Of a stretch of DNA of 64,000 nucleotides, positions 33,366-42,846 are shown piece by piece; positions within the stretch are counted from its first letter, which is position 1; every line of letters starts with the position of its first letter. Source of the stretch: Streptomyces sp. NBC_01244. Its GTDB lineage: Bacteria > Actinomycetota > Actinomycetes > Streptomycetales > Streptomycetaceae. The notes under the pieces are model-generated. The model saw nothing but the letters and a program-made list of their open reading frames with translations, did not search any database and had not been told where the DNA came from. The stretch lies in the NCBI RefSeq assembly GCF_035987325.1, contig NZ_CP108488.1:434001-498000 (forward strand). Direction: 5' to 3'. A program made the translations under genes and the position numbers.

Positions 33366-35765
33366 GTGACCGAGCAGAAATCCGAACTCATCGCCGGCCG
33401 GTACCAGCTGGTCGAACCCATCGGCCAGGGAGGCATGGGCCGGGTCTGGCGCGGCATCGACCAGCAGCTCTTCGGACGCGAGGTCGCCATCAAGGAGATC
33501 CTCTTCCCGGCGGGGCTGGACGACGGCGACCGCGCGACGCTGCTCAGGCGTTTCACCGGCGAGGCCCGCGCGGCGGTCACTCTCAGCCATCCCGGGATCA
33601 TCACCATCCACGACGTCGTCGAGCATCACGGCGCCCCCGTCATCGTCATGGAGTTCATCCGGGGGCAGTCCCTCGCCGCGGTCATCCGCCGGCAGGGCCG
33701 GCTGCCCGTGGAGCGGGTGGCGGAGATAGGGGCGGCCATGCTCGGCGCGCTCACCGAAGCGCATGACGCACGGATCATCCACCGCGACATCAAGCCGGAC
33801 AATGTGCTCCTGGCCAAGGACCGCGTCGTCCTCACCGACTTCGGCATCGCCCACCTGGCGGACGCCACGACCAAGCTCAGCCGGAGCGGGACCGTCATCG
33901 GCACCCCGCACTACATGCCCCCGGAGCAGTTGGAGGGCAAGCGCCCGACCCCCGCCAACGACTTGTGGGCGCTCGGCGCCACCCTGTACCACGCCATCGA
34001 GGGACGCCCGCCGTTCGAGGCCGACGGACTGCACGCCCTTGCCGTAGCCGTCTTCACCCGCCCCCACCGGCCGCCGGCCCACGCCGGCCCGCTCGCGCCG
34101 GTGCTGGACGCGCTCCTCACGAAGGACCCGGCGCAACGCGCCAGTGCGGCAGAGGCCATCGAGCTGCTGGCTTCGGCGCTGCGGTCCTCCCGGTCCCGGA
34201 CCGACACGACGGCGGAAACCGTCCCGCGCAAGCCCGTGGCGGCACCCGTCCCGGAGACGGCGACGGAGCACGTCCCGACCCCGACCCCCACCGAGCGGGA
34301 AGCGGAGCTGCCGTCACCGGCGCCCCCGCCGACGCCTACGCCGACGCCGACGCCGACGGTCGAGGAACCGGCGCACGTACCCGATACGCGCCGCCTGCCC
34401 GTACCGGAGCGGCCGACCACCCCGCCCGTGTCCGTACCCCCTGCCGAGGACGTGATCTCGCTCGGTCGGCCGGACCGGCAGGGGCGGGAGGAGGGGGCCT
34501 CCGCCCGCCGGCGCACCCTCACGCGGCGCTCCGCCGTTCTGGGAATGGCCATGGTCACGCTCGCGGCCGGCTCCGTTCTGACCTGGAAGCTGACCCGTGA
34601 CGACACGCCCGGCGGCGGGACGCCCGGCGGCGGTTCCGCGGCCTCCACCATCACGGTGGTCATCGGAGTGGACGCACCGCTCAGCGGTGGCCTGTCGGCC
34701 ATGGGGGTCGGCATGAAGAACTCCGCCGACCTGGCGGTCAGGACCTCCAACCGCGCCAAACACGTACCCGGCGTGAACTTCGAGATCAAGGCCCTGGACG
34801 ACGAGGCCGCTCCCGCCAAGGGCCGGCCGAACGCCACCCGGTTCATCGACGACGAGAAGGTGCTCGGCGTCGTCGGGCCACTCACCTCCGGGGTCGCCAA
34901 GACCATGGCGGAACCGCTCGGACTGGCGAACCTCGTCAACGTCTCACCGGCCAACACCGACCCCGTGCTGACCCTGGGCCCCCACTGGGCCAAGGGGTCC
35001 AAGTCCCGCCCGTACACGTCCTACTTCCGAACCGTCGCCACGGACGTCGACCAGGGGCCGTTCGCCGCCCGGTACCTCCACGACGAGGCCGGGAAGAGGA
35101 AGCTGTACCTCATCTCCGACGCCAGCGCCTATGGCGACGGCCTCACTTCGGGGTTCAGTGCCGCGTTCGCGAAGCTCGGTGGGACCGTCGTGGGTACGGA
35201 CCAAGTCGATCCCGCGCAGGACGACTTCTCCTACCTGGCCTCCCAGATTCGGGGCTCCGGCGCCGACGCCCTGTACTTCGGCGGCTACTACGACACCGCC
35301 GGGCCGCTCTCCGAGCAGCTCAAGCAAGCGGGCGTCACGATCCCCCTGATGGGCGGCGACGGCATCTTCGACCAGCAGTTCCTCACGGCGAACACGAAGG
35401 CCGAAGGTGACCTCGCCACGGGCATCGGCGTTCCTGCCGAGGACCTGGAAAAGGGACCGGACTTCCTTTCGCAGTACCAGGAGGCGGGGTACCCGGAGGC
35501 AGCCGGTGCGTACGGACCCTACGCGTACGACGCGACCTGGGCCGTCATCGAGGCGGTGAAGGCCGTGGTGGAGGCCCACGGCGGAACCCTCCCCGCGGAT
35601 GCCCGGGCGAAGATGTCGCAGGCCGTGTCGGGGCTGGCGTTCGACGGAATCACCGGCCGTGTCGCCTTCGACGAGTACGGCGACGCTGTCAACCGCCAAC
35701 TGACGGTGTACGCGGTGAAGGCCGGCAGCTGGACGACCGTGAAGAGCGGCTCCGGGGCCCCCTGA
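33366..35765 (+). CDS. Ser/Thr protein kinase fused to an extracellular type-1 periplasmic binding protein
   Basis: 799 residues from GTG 33366 (GTG 33360 is an in-frame alternative). The kinase domain (about 8-270) is complete: GQGGMGRVW loop, VAIKEI (Lys43), HRDIKPDN (Asp141, Asn146) and LTDFG (Asp158). A Pro/Thr-rich linker leads to one membrane helix near 387-405 (SAVLGMAMVTLAAGSVL). The last 380 residues are a Leu/Ile/Val-BP-type sensor (VVIGVDAPLSGGLSAMGVGM; SDASAYGDGLTSGF; GADALYFGGYYDTAGPL). The kinase is therefore cytoplasmic and the binding domain external, likely sensing an amino acid or similar ligand. A TAGAGT -10 ends 6 bp before GTG 33366, so the mRNA may be leaderless. Confidence 0.93.
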   Translation: MTEQKSELIAGRYQLVEPIGQGGMGRVWRGIDQQLFGREVAIKEILFPAGLDDGDRATLLRRFTGEARAAVTLSHPGIITIHDVVEHHGAPVIVMEFIRGQSLAAVIRRQGRLPVERVAEIGAAMLGALTEAHDARIIHRDIKPDNVLLAKDRVVLTDFGIAHLADATTKLSRSGTVIGTPHYMPPEQLEGKRPTPANDLWALGATLYHAIEGRPPFEADGLHALAVAVFTRPHRPPAHAGPLAPVLDALLTKDPAQRASAAEAIELLASALRSSRSRTDTTAETVPRKPVAAPVPETATEHVPTPTPTEREAELPSPAPPPTPTPTPTPTVEEPAHVPDTRRLPVPERPTTPPVSVPPAEDVISLGRPDRQGREEGASARRRTLTRRSAVLGMAMVTLAAGSVLTWKLTRDDTPGGGTPGGGSAASTITVVIGVDAPLSGGLSAMGVGMKNSADLAVRTSNRAKHVPGVNFEIKALDDEAAPAKGRPNATRFIDDEKVLGVVGPLTSGVAKTMAEPLGLANLVNVSPANTDPVLTLGPHWAKGSKSRPYTSYFRTVATDVDQGPFAARYLHDEAGKRKLYLISDASAYGDGLTSGFSAAFAKLGGTVVGTDQVDPAQDDFSYLASQIRGSGADALYFGGYYDTAGPLSEQLKQAGVTIPLMGGDGIFDQQFLTANTKAEGDLATGIGVPAEDLEKGPDFLSQYQEAGYPEAAGAYGPYAYDATWAVIEAVKAVVEAHGGTLPADARAKMSQAVSGLAFDGITGRVAFDEYGDAVNRQLTVYAVKAGSWTTVKSGSGAP

Positions 35766-35799
35766 TCCGGCCCTCGGGCGGCCGCTGCGTACGTACGCC

Positions 35800-35840
35800 G
35801 GAGGCGCCGTGGCTCCCCCCTTGGCAGCCACGGCGCCTCC
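35800..35840. terminator. bidirectional terminator between kinase and protease genes
   Basis: A 15-bp stem (ggaggcgccgtggct and its complement) has an 11-nt loop and lies between the convergent stops at 35765 and 35857. Confidence 0.85.
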
Positions 35841-35856
35841 TGTCCCACCGGCTGAC

Positions 35857-37221
35857 CTACAGCCGTTGCCAGAGCGCCGGGACCACGGGCGGCTCCCAGC
35901 CCGTCTGGGCCTGGTGGCCCTGGATACAGCGGTAGCTCGCGCCGCCGTAGGTGACGGTGGCGCCGGCCGCGTAGACGGAGCCGGCCTTCCAGGTGCCGCC
36001 GGGCTCGGGGTCGCCCGGGCCGGGGCCCGGGTCGGTCCCGGAGACCTTGAGGGTCAGGCCGTAGGAGGACAGGATCGGGTTCAGCGGCTGGAAGAAGGTG
36101 GTTCCCCCGCTGGAGCAGTTGCCGGAGCCGCCCGAGGTCACGCCCTGGGCCTGGCTGCCGGAGATGTAGGAGCCGCCGGAGTCACCGGGCTCGGCGCACA
36201 CCGTCGTACGGGTGACGCCGGAAATGGTGCCCTCGGGGTAGGTGACACTGGTGTTGTGCTGCTGGATGGTCCCGCAATGCCAGCCGGTGGTCGAGCCGGA
36301 ACGGCATACCGAGGCCCCGACGGGTTGCAGCACCGAGCCGGTGACCTGCACGTTCGCGCCGCCGCTGCCCTTGACGTAGGGGGTGGACCTCCAGTTGGCG
36401 TTCGCCGCCACCCAGGCCATGTCGTTGCCGGGGAAGACGGAAGCCTGGAAGGAACCCTGGGCGACCTGGTTGAAGCCGCTGGTGCTGGTCCCGGCCCGCC
36501 CGCAGTGCCCGGCGGTGGCGAAGCCGTTCACCGTTCCCTTGGTGATCGGGAAGCCCACGGAACAGCGGCCGCTGCCGTTCATGTAGTACGCGTCCCCGCC
36601 GCGCAGGTCATACAGCGGGCGCGGGGCCTCGGCGGTACGGACCACCGTGACCAGTGCCGCGTCGGTTCCGGTGGCCGCCAGCAGGCCGGCCGCGGCCCCG
36701 GGCCGGGTCTCCTCGACGACCAGGGTGTTGCCGCGCGGGTCGACGTAGCGGACCGGGGTCCCGGCGGTGGCGGCCCGGTCCAGTACCGCCTTCGCGGTGT
36801 CCAGGTCGGCCAGGGAGCGGCTGACCAGCCTCGCCCGGGCCCCGGTGGCCCGTATCGAAGCGGTGTCGGCGGCCCGGGTGGTGGCCACGGTCAGGGTCCC
36901 CGCGTCGGCACCGTCCAGCCAGGCTCCGGCGAAGGCCGCGCCGAGGCGGGCCTGCAGCCGGGCTGCGGTGGCCCCCGCCTCGGCCTCGTGGGCCAGGCGG
37001 GCCTTGGCCTGCGTGGAGGTCAGGCCGAGGTCGCGCTGCATGGCGGTGAGCAGCTCGGGAGGAGCGTCGGCGGTGCGCAGGGTGGCGGAGGCCGACTTCT
37101 GCGGGCGCGCGGTGTCGGCGGGGTCCGAGGGGGCGGCGGTGGCAACGGCGCCGGTGGCGGCCAGCAGCAGCCCGGCGGCGGCCAGGGCGGTACACGCCGC
37201 GCGGGCGTGTCGCTTGAGCAT
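35857..37221 (-). CDS. secreted streptogrisin-type S1 serine protease with carbohydrate-binding tail
   Basis: 454 residues: signal peptide (AACTALAAAGLLLAATGAVA), then a pro-domain of about 165 residues of the alpha-lytic protease type (LLTAMQRDLGLTSTQAKARL). The chymotrypsin-fold mature enzyme has His in ATAGHCG, Asp in FPGNDMAW and Ser in EPGDSGGS. After a Gly/Pro linker a C-terminal module of about 50 residues (GTWKAGSVYAAGATVTYGGA, then SYRCIQGHQAQTGWEP) matches chitin-binding CBM5/12. This is the architecture of streptogrisin C. It is made as a zymogen that cleaves itself. The chitin-binding tail suggests action on fungal or insect material. Confidence 0.93.
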   Translation of the reverse strand: MLKRHARAACTALAAAGLLLAATGAVATAAPSDPADTARPQKSASATLRTADAPPELLTAMQRDLGLTSTQAKARLAHEAEAGATAARLQARLGAAFAGAWLDGADAGTLTVATTRAADTASIRATGARARLVSRSLADLDTAKAVLDRAATAGTPVRYVDPRGNTLVVEETRPGAAAGLLAATGTDAALVTVVRTAEAPRPLYDLRGGDAYYMNGSGRCSVGFPITKGTVNGFATAGHCGRAGTSTSGFNQVAQGSFQASVFPGNDMAWVAANANWRSTPYVKGSGGANVQVTGSVLQPVGASVCRSGSTTGWHCGTIQQHNTSVTYPEGTISGVTRTTVCAEPGDSGGSYISGSQAQGVTSGGSGNCSSGGTTFFQPLNPILSSYGLTLKVSGTDPGPGPGDPEPGGTWKAGSVYAAGATVTYGGASYRCIQGHQAQTGWEPPVVPALWQRL

Positions 37222-37451
37222 GGGGGATCTCCTCGGTTCGGTGGGGGGTCAGCGACACCGTAGAAATCCGAACGCTCCTGCGGGAGATGCCGGTTGGCCC
37301 CTCCCCTGGTGTTATGGCCGCCCGAGCGGCGGGCGCCTCCGCCGGGCGGTTCACCACTCGACGCCTCGCCCATCCTCGCCTCGCCCATCCACACCTCACC
37401 GCTCTACGCCTCACCGCTCCCGGCCTCACCCCATCCCTTGCCTCGTCCGGT

Positions 37452-38396
37452 CTACGCCCGTTCCGCCAGTGCCGCGGCGACTGCGGCTGCGGATGATCGC
37501 GCGAGCGCCTCCGTGTGCGCGTTCCGGGCGTGCTCCAGCACCGCTGCCGCGCGGGCGGCTGCCCGCGCGGCCGGATGCCAGCCGAGCAGGTGCCTCCACA
37601 CCAGCGGGCTCCCGGCGAGCGGGCGGGTCACCAGCCCGGGGGTCACGGGGAAGGTCGCCCGGCACAGCCCCACGGCCCGCCCGACCTGGACGAGGTGCAC
37701 GCACGAAGCCGTGTCCGTCTCGTACACGCACGCCGGGGTGAACCCGGCGCGGACGCACGCCGCCGCGAAACAGTCCCCGAAGCATCCGTCGCCCGGTACG
37801 TCGGTCCAGGCCTCGGCGGCCAGCTCGGCCAGCTCGATCCACGGCCGCTGTGCCAGCGGGTGGTCCTCGGCCAGCATCACGTGCACCGGGTCCCGTGCCA
37901 CCTCCCTCCACACCAGTCGCGCCGCCGGCTCCGGCGGGGCGCTCTCCCCGCACACCCCGACCAGGGCGAAGTCCAGCCTGCCGGCGGCCACTCCCCCGGC
38001 GACCTCCCGTTCCGACCACGAGGTGTACGTGGTCACCGGCACACCGGGCTCCTGCCTGATGATCCGGTCGACGAGCCCGCCCAGCAGCGGCCCGTGCGTC
38101 CCGCCGAGCCGGTAGCCGGCCGTGCCCTGCCGGGCGAAGCGCACCGCCTCCTCCTGGAGCTCGCACACGGCCGGCAGCACCACGCGGGCCCGTTCCAGCA
38201 CCAGCTCCCCGAGCGCGGTGGCCCGTACGCCTTCCCGCCCACGGACGAAGAGCGGCCCGTCCAGCGCCCGCTCGATCCGCTTGAGCTGGGTGCTCAGAGC
38301 GGGCTGTGTGAGCCCCAGCACTGTGGCCGCGCGGGTCAGGCTGCCGGCGTCGGCGACGGCTCTGACGATCTTGAGGTGCCTCAACTCCAGATCCAT
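37452..38396 (-). CDS. LysR-family transcriptional regulator
   Basis: 314 residues from ATG 38396. The N-terminal winged helix is typical (LRHLKIVRAVADAGSLTRAA, then LGLTQPALSTQLKRIE). The effector-binding domain covers about 90-300. It is divergent from the 53-residue carbohydrate-binding protein gene (38574), with 177 bp between them, so that gene is a candidate target by the usual LysR arrangement. The extreme C-terminus is Ala-rich. Confidence 0.92.
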   Translation of the reverse strand: MDLELRHLKIVRAVADAGSLTRAATVLGLTQPALSTQLKRIERALDGPLFVRGREGVRATALGELVLERARVVLPAVCELQEEAVRFARQGTAGYRLGGTHGPLLGGLVDRIIRQEPGVPVTTYTSWSEREVAGGVAAGRLDFALVGVCGESAPPEPAARLVWREVARDPVHVMLAEDHPLAQRPWIELAELAAEAWTDVPGDGCFGDCFAAACVRAGFTPACVYETDTASCVHLVQVGRAVGLCRATFPVTPGLVTRPLAGSPLVWRHLLGWHPAARAAARAAAVLEHARNAHTEALARSSAAAVAAALAERA

Positions 38397-38573
38397 GCTC
38401 CGAGCTTGGTCCAGACCTATGGATCTGCGCTACGGGTCTGCCGCATCCGGAATCGCGGGCACCCCTACGGGCCCGCACAGCGGCCCGACAGGATCGGGTG
38501 TCTGCCCTGCTCAGGAGGGTGCGATGCTTCATGCACGCCGGCAGTGAGCCGGCTCGGTGAAAGGTGGCGTCCC

Positions 38574-38735
38574 ATGGCAGCAGGATTTTCGGAATGGAAA
38601 GTCAACCGCCAGTACGCGGCGAACGACCGTGTCGTTCATTTCGGCAGGCAGTACCGGTGCCTGGTGACGCACAAATCCAATTCCGCGAGCAACCCGGCAA
38701 CGACCGTCAAGATGTGGCAGCCCTACACCGGCTGA
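38574..38735 (+). CDS. 53-residue stand-alone carbohydrate-binding (CBM5/12-like) protein
   Basis: ATG 38574 is preceded by gaaaggtgg. The whole protein is one small module: FSEWKVNRQYAANDRVVHFG, then RQYRCLVTHKSNSASNPA, then MWQPYTG. The Trp/Tyr spacing and the RQYRC...H core match chitin/cellulose-binding CBM5/12 modules like the tail of the protease at 35857. There is no signal peptide, so export is unclear; it could be exported by another route or act inside the cell. It lies between the divergent LysR gene and the LacI operator. Confidence 0.75.
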   Translation: MAAGFSEWKVNRQYAANDRVVHFGRQYRCLVTHKSNSASNPATTVKMWQPYTG

Positions 38736-38765
38736 CCGGCCCGCGGAGCGGGACAGCGCCCTCTT

Positions 38766-38779
38766 TGAAAGCGCTCTCA
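38766..38779. promoter_or_regulatory. LacI-type operator upstream of the LacI gene
   Basis: tgaaagcgctctca is the 14-bp palindrome found at 42999-43012 with one changed base. It lies about 100 bp upstream of the LacI start and overlaps a TTGAAA hexamer. It suggests autoregulation. Confidence 0.75.
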
Positions 38780-38880
38780 TCCGTCCGCCCCTTCCGGCGC
38801 TAGGCTGTAGACGATCCGGCGACGGCGCAGGTCCGCACCACCTTGCGTGTCGCCGCCCCCGTCGACGAGGAGCGACCGCC

Positions 38881-39918
38881 TTGCCCGAGCAGTCCCCCGG
38901 GTCCCGCCCCACCCTGGAAGCCGTCGCGGCGCGTGCGGGAGTCTCCCGGGCCACCGCCTCGCGGGTCGTCAACGGGGGCGACGGGGTCCGCAAACCGCTG
39001 GTCGACAAGGTGCTGCGGGCGGTCGACGAGCTCGGCTACGTCCCCAACCACGCGGCACGGACGCTGGTGACCCGGCGGACGGGCGCCGTGGCCGTCGTCA
39101 TCGCGGAGCCGGAGGTGCGGATCTTCTCGGACCCCTTCTTCTCCCAGCAGATCCGGGGCATCAGCAAGGAGCTGACCGCCCACGACACCCAGCTCGTACT
39201 GCTGCTGGTGGAGGGGCCGGGCGACTTCGACCGGATCACCCGGTACCTGTCCGGCGGGCACGTGGACGGAGCGCTCGCCTTCTCACTGCACACGAACGAC
39301 CCGCTGCCCGCGATCACCCGGCGAGCGGGGATTCCGACCGTGTTCGGAGGCCGGCCCGGCTGGACCGCCGGCCCCGGCGAACAGGTCGTTCCCTACGTCG
39401 ACGCCGACAACCGGGGCGGGGCCCGCGTCGCCGTGCGGTACCTGCGGGACCTCGGGCGGGAGCGGATCGCCCACATCGGCGGGCCGCCCGACCAGACCTC
39501 GGCGATGGACCGCCTCGACGGCTACCGCGACGTACTGCTGGACATGGATCCGACGCTCGTCGCCCAGGGCGCGTTCACCGTGGAGAGCGGGGCACGGGCC
39601 ATGGCGGAACTGCTGGAACGGCGGCCCGACCTGGACGCCGTGTTCGTCGCGAACGACCTGATGGCTTCGGGGGCGCTGCGGGTCCTGCGGGAGCGCGGGA
39701 TCGCGGTGCCCGAGCAGGTGGCGGTCGTCGGGTTCGACGACATGGATCCGGTGGCCAAGGAGACCGACCCGCCGCTGACCACCGTCAGCCAGGACATCGA
39801 GGGCCAGGGACGGCTGATGGCACGCCTTCTGCTGCGCACCCTCGACCGTACCGGGAACGGCACGGCACCCGACTCCGTGATCACCCCGACCATGCTGGTC
39901 CGGCGGGCCTCGGCCTGA
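38881..39918 (+). CDS. LacI-family repressor of the beta-glucan utilisation locus
   Basis: 345 residues from TTG 38881, with GAGGAG about 9 bp upstream. The N-terminal HTH is typical (TLEAVAARAGVSRATASRVV) with a hinge helix (PNHAARTLVTRRTG). The sugar-binding domain ends GFDDMDPVAKETDPPLTTV. It resembles CebR of cellobiose uptake systems. The palindromes upstream of this gene, the GH81 gene and the transporter operon differ from the CebR box (TGGGAGCGCTCCCA) at symmetric positions, so it is probably a paralogous repressor that responds to a beta-1,3-linked disaccharide. Effector and operator assignment are inferred. Confidence 0.93.
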   Translation: MPEQSPGSRPTLEAVAARAGVSRATASRVVNGGDGVRKPLVDKVLRAVDELGYVPNHAARTLVTRRTGAVAVVIAEPEVRIFSDPFFSQQIRGISKELTAHDTQLVLLLVEGPGDFDRITRYLSGGHVDGALAFSLHTNDPLPAITRRAGIPTVFGGRPGWTAGPGEQVVPYVDADNRGGARVAVRYLRDLGRERIAHIGGPPDQTSAMDRLDGYRDVLLDMDPTLVAQGAFTVESGARAMAELLERRPDLDAVFVANDLMASGALRVLRERGIAVPEQVAVVGFDDMDPVAKETDPPLTTVSQDIEGQGRLMARLLLRTLDRTGNGTAPDSVITPTMLVRRASA

Positions 39919-39953
39919 TCCGGAGCCGGAGCCGGAGCCCTGACGTACGCGTA

Positions 39954-39990
39954 CGGCGGGTCTCCGCCCCGAGGAGCCGGAGACCCGCCG
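39954..39990. terminator. bidirectional terminator between LacI and GH81 genes
   Basis: A 13-bp stem (cggcgggtctccg and its complement) has an 11-nt loop, between convergent stops at 39918 and 40033. A triple cggagc repeat precedes it (39920-39939). Confidence 0.8.
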
Positions 39991-40032
39991 CACTCGATCA
40001 AGCCCATACGCCCGGTTCATCCACCTGGTGGA

Positions 40033-42807
40033 CTACACGTACGGGATCCTCAGCACCGCCGCGTCCGTGCCCGTCTGCACCTGGGACGTGCCCGTGCCCA
40101 GCGCGTTCCAGATCTCCAGGCGGACGGTGCCGTTCTTGAGTTCGCCCAGGCTGCCGGTGACGGCCTGCGCGCCGACCGCCTGCGTGTACTCCTCCCAGCC
40201 CGCGACCGGGTCGGTCGCGAAGTAGCGGAAGGTTTCGGTGCGGTCGAAGGTGCCGTCACCGGTCAGGTCGTAGCTGACCCGGACCTGCGGGGCGAGCCCG
40301 ACCCTGGCGCCCGCGTCCACCCGGAGCCGGAACGCGGTGGCGACCCCCGCGGCGAGCTTGCCGTTGACCTGCTTCACCTCGTAGACGTTCGGCCGGTACG
40401 GGGTGCCGTCCCGGTTCACGCCGTCGGCCGAGGCCAGGGTGTCCGCGCCGGCCGGATCGGTGGTGGCGGTGGTGAGGACGCCGCCGGTCTTGAGGCGAAA
40501 GGTGTTCCCGGTGGACGGTCCCGGCTCCTCCGGGTCCGGGTTTCCGGCGCCGGTGCCCGTGGCCGTCGAACGGGCCGGCACAGCAAGGGTTTTGCCATCC
40601 GAGAAGGTCACCGTACGGGCGGCGGAGCCGTGGTTGTGCGCGGCGTAGGTGCGGGTTCCGTTCTTGCTGAAGACGGCGGACGTGGGCAGGTCGCCGCTGA
40701 CCGTCATGTCCGGTGCGCCGAGTGTGCCGAGGGTGTTGATCCAGTGGTAGGCGTGCGCCTTGGACTCACCCTGCTCTGGGGTGTAATTGCCGTTCACACC
40801 ATCCCACTTGGCCTTCGCCGAAGTCGGATCGGCCAGTGCCTCGAACTCCCAGAGCAGGTCGCGCCACTCCTGGGCCGGTCCTCCGTTCTCGCGCTCCATC
40901 TCGGCGATGTTCCGCGTGATGGCGGCCTTCTCACGGGCCAGGTGGAGTGAACCTCCGCTCACGGGAAGGACGTTGATGCCGTGGATCTCCTCCGGGTTGG
41001 CGGTCCACCAGGTGGAGTACGCGGCGCCGCTGCCCCAGACCATGCCGACCGTGCCGTACTTGTAGGAGGCGGGGAAGACCTGCTCGCTCGCGTCGAACCA
41101 GTACTGGGTGATCGCCTCGGACTCCGTCGTCAGCAGGTAGCTGCCGAGGTCGCGGAGCGAGGTGTCTCCGGTCGCCGCGCCCCAGAGCACGAGACCGGCG
41201 CTGAGGTTGACGGACTCCGACGAGGACTCCTGATTGTTGCCGGCCGCGAAGCCCTGGTGGCCGGAGGCCCAGCTGTGGCCCGCGTACACGTCGAAGCCGC
41301 GCAGGAAGGGGTACGCCGAGTCGGTGCGGCTCGGATTGGCGGTGTCGCGGATCAGGTGCTTGATCATCGCGCCCCAGGCCGAGTCGGCGGCCCAGGCCTG
41401 GTCGTACTGGGCGATGATCGCCGCCGCGTAGACGTAGTAGCTGTAGTGGAAGTGGTGGTCGTTGAGTTCGGTGTCGCTGCCGTACGAGGCCGGGTAGCCG
41501 GTGAGGGTCTTCCAGTCCTTGTCGTAGCTGAACCCACTCGCCCCGCCCGCCGTGAACCACTCCTGGAGCCGGCCCTTCATCAGGCCGATGAGCTTGTCGC
41601 GGGTCGCGGTCTGGCCGATCTGGTCGGCCACGGGCACCAGTTGGGCGAGGCGGCCGAGTGCCTTGCCGGCCCAGTAGGTGTCGGTGGCCCCGGAGAACGG
41701 GTCGGAGGCGTTGGCCACCTCGTTGAGGTAGCCGGTCAGCCGGGCACGGTCGACACCGCTGGAGGCGGGGAGGGCGGGCAGCACGCCGCTGTTCTTCTGA
41801 CTGGTGGTGAAGGAGGCGGCCTCGCGCACCTTCATGGTGCCGCGCGGCGAGACGTACGTGTACGGGGTCAGCGCGTCGGTGGTGTGCAGCCACTGGTGGC
41901 GGTAGAGGGCCTGGAGCGTGCCGCGCTCGGCGCCCTCCTTGGCCTCCGTGGTCAGGGTGTAGGTCGCCCGGACGTCGCCGCCGGCGTTCTGCCAAGCCAC
42001 CTGGGAGCCGGTGACGAAGCTGAAGGCGTACTTGCGGTAGGTCGCCAGCGCGTCCGTGGAGGGCAGGACGGCGAGCGAGAAGTAGTCCTTGCCGGCGAGT
42101 CCCGCGGTGATCGTGGTGCCGGAGACGTTCCAGTCGGCGCCGGTCGGGGCGAAGAGCGCGTAGTGGTGACCGGCGACCGTGATGCCGAGGACGTTGCCGT
42201 TGTCCGCGAAGACGGTGGGCGTGGAGGCGGTCGTGATGCGGGCGTCGCCACCGGAGCCCTTGGCGTACACGAAGGGCATGCCGTGGCCGATGGTGGCGCG
42301 GAAGGTCCGGGAGCCGTCCGCCCAGTACGGGGTGACCGTCCAGTCCGACCAGGCATCGGCCTTGGTGTCGGGAGAGTTCAGGCCGGTGAGGCCGACGGTG
42401 AGGTCTGCCTTGTGGGCGTACTCGTACTGCCGGCCGTCACCGACGATCGCGGGCGTGGTCGGGTAGCCGACCTCCAGTCCGGAGGCCTTGGCCTGGTAGG
42501 TGAGGGGGTGGCCGTACATGGGGGTGGAGTACGGATTGTCGCCGTAGCGCTGGTAGGCGAGCGAGGTCCACCAGTCGTTGGTCGGGACCGGCTTGTCCCG
42601 GGCGGCGGCGGTGAGTTTGGGGGTGACGGGGGCGCCGGTGTTCGTCGTGGGTCCTGACGTGCCGGCGGGTCGGATGTCGGTGTAACTACCGGAACCCGCA
42701 GGAATGGTGGCGGCGGCCGCCGGGGAGGCGGCGGGGCCCAGGCCGACGGCGGCCAGGCCGATGGCCAGGAGCGTCGCCACTGCGGGTCTGGAGAGGGAGG
42801 CTCGCAC
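40033..42807 (-). CDS. secreted GH81 endo-beta-1,3-glucanase with C-terminal beta-sandwich module
   Basis: 924 residues from GTG 42807, with GAGGTG upstream. The signal peptide ends near ASPAAAA. The catalytic region (about 45-720) has GH81 landmarks: PVPTNDWWTSLAYQRYG, NDHHFHYSYYVYAAA and the catalytic glutamate stretch AGNNQESSSESVNLSAG. A Gly/Pro linker follows. The last 130 residues form a beta-rich module (FRLKTGGVLTTATTDPAG; RVDAGARVGLAPQVRVSYDL) that resembles beta-1,3-glucan-binding CBM56. It should cut laminarin, curdlan and fungal wall glucan outside the cell. It is under the LacI-type operator at 42847-42858 and diverges from the importer operon. Confidence 0.93.
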   Translation of the reverse strand: MRASLSRPAVATLLAIGLAAVGLGPAASPAAAATIPAGSGSYTDIRPAGTSGPTTNTGAPVTPKLTAAARDKPVPTNDWWTSLAYQRYGDNPYSTPMYGHPLTYQAKASGLEVGYPTTPAIVGDGRQYEYAHKADLTVGLTGLNSPDTKADAWSDWTVTPYWADGSRTFRATIGHGMPFVYAKGSGGDARITTASTPTVFADNGNVLGITVAGHHYALFAPTGADWNVSGTTITAGLAGKDYFSLAVLPSTDALATYRKYAFSFVTGSQVAWQNAGGDVRATYTLTTEAKEGAERGTLQALYRHQWLHTTDALTPYTYVSPRGTMKVREAASFTTSQKNSGVLPALPASSGVDRARLTGYLNEVANASDPFSGATDTYWAGKALGRLAQLVPVADQIGQTATRDKLIGLMKGRLQEWFTAGGASGFSYDKDWKTLTGYPASYGSDTELNDHHFHYSYYVYAAAIIAQYDQAWAADSAWGAMIKHLIRDTANPSRTDSAYPFLRGFDVYAGHSWASGHQGFAAGNNQESSSESVNLSAGLVLWGAATGDTSLRDLGSYLLTTESEAITQYWFDASEQVFPASYKYGTVGMVWGSGAAYSTWWTANPEEIHGINVLPVSGGSLHLAREKAAITRNIAEMERENGGPAQEWRDLLWEFEALADPTSAKAKWDGVNGNYTPEQGESKAHAYHWINTLGTLGAPDMTVSGDLPTSAVFSKNGTRTYAAHNHGSAARTVTFSDGKTLAVPARSTATGTGAGNPDPEEPGPSTGNTFRLKTGGVLTTATTDPAGADTLASADGVNRDGTPYRPNVYEVKQVNGKLAAGVATAFRLRVDAGARVGLAPQVRVSYDLTGDGTFDRTETFRYFATDPVAGWEEYTQAVGAQAVTGSLGELKNGTVRLEIWNALGTGTSQVQTGTDAAVLRIPYV

Positions 42808-42846
42808 GAAACAGCACCTCGATCACGTGGGGGGAAGAGCGCGCTC

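Noticed and set aside
37370..37432. Cctcgccc/cctcacc direct repeats between protease and LysR genes
   Set aside because: Imperfect, short and without a regular unit; no functional signal was recognised.
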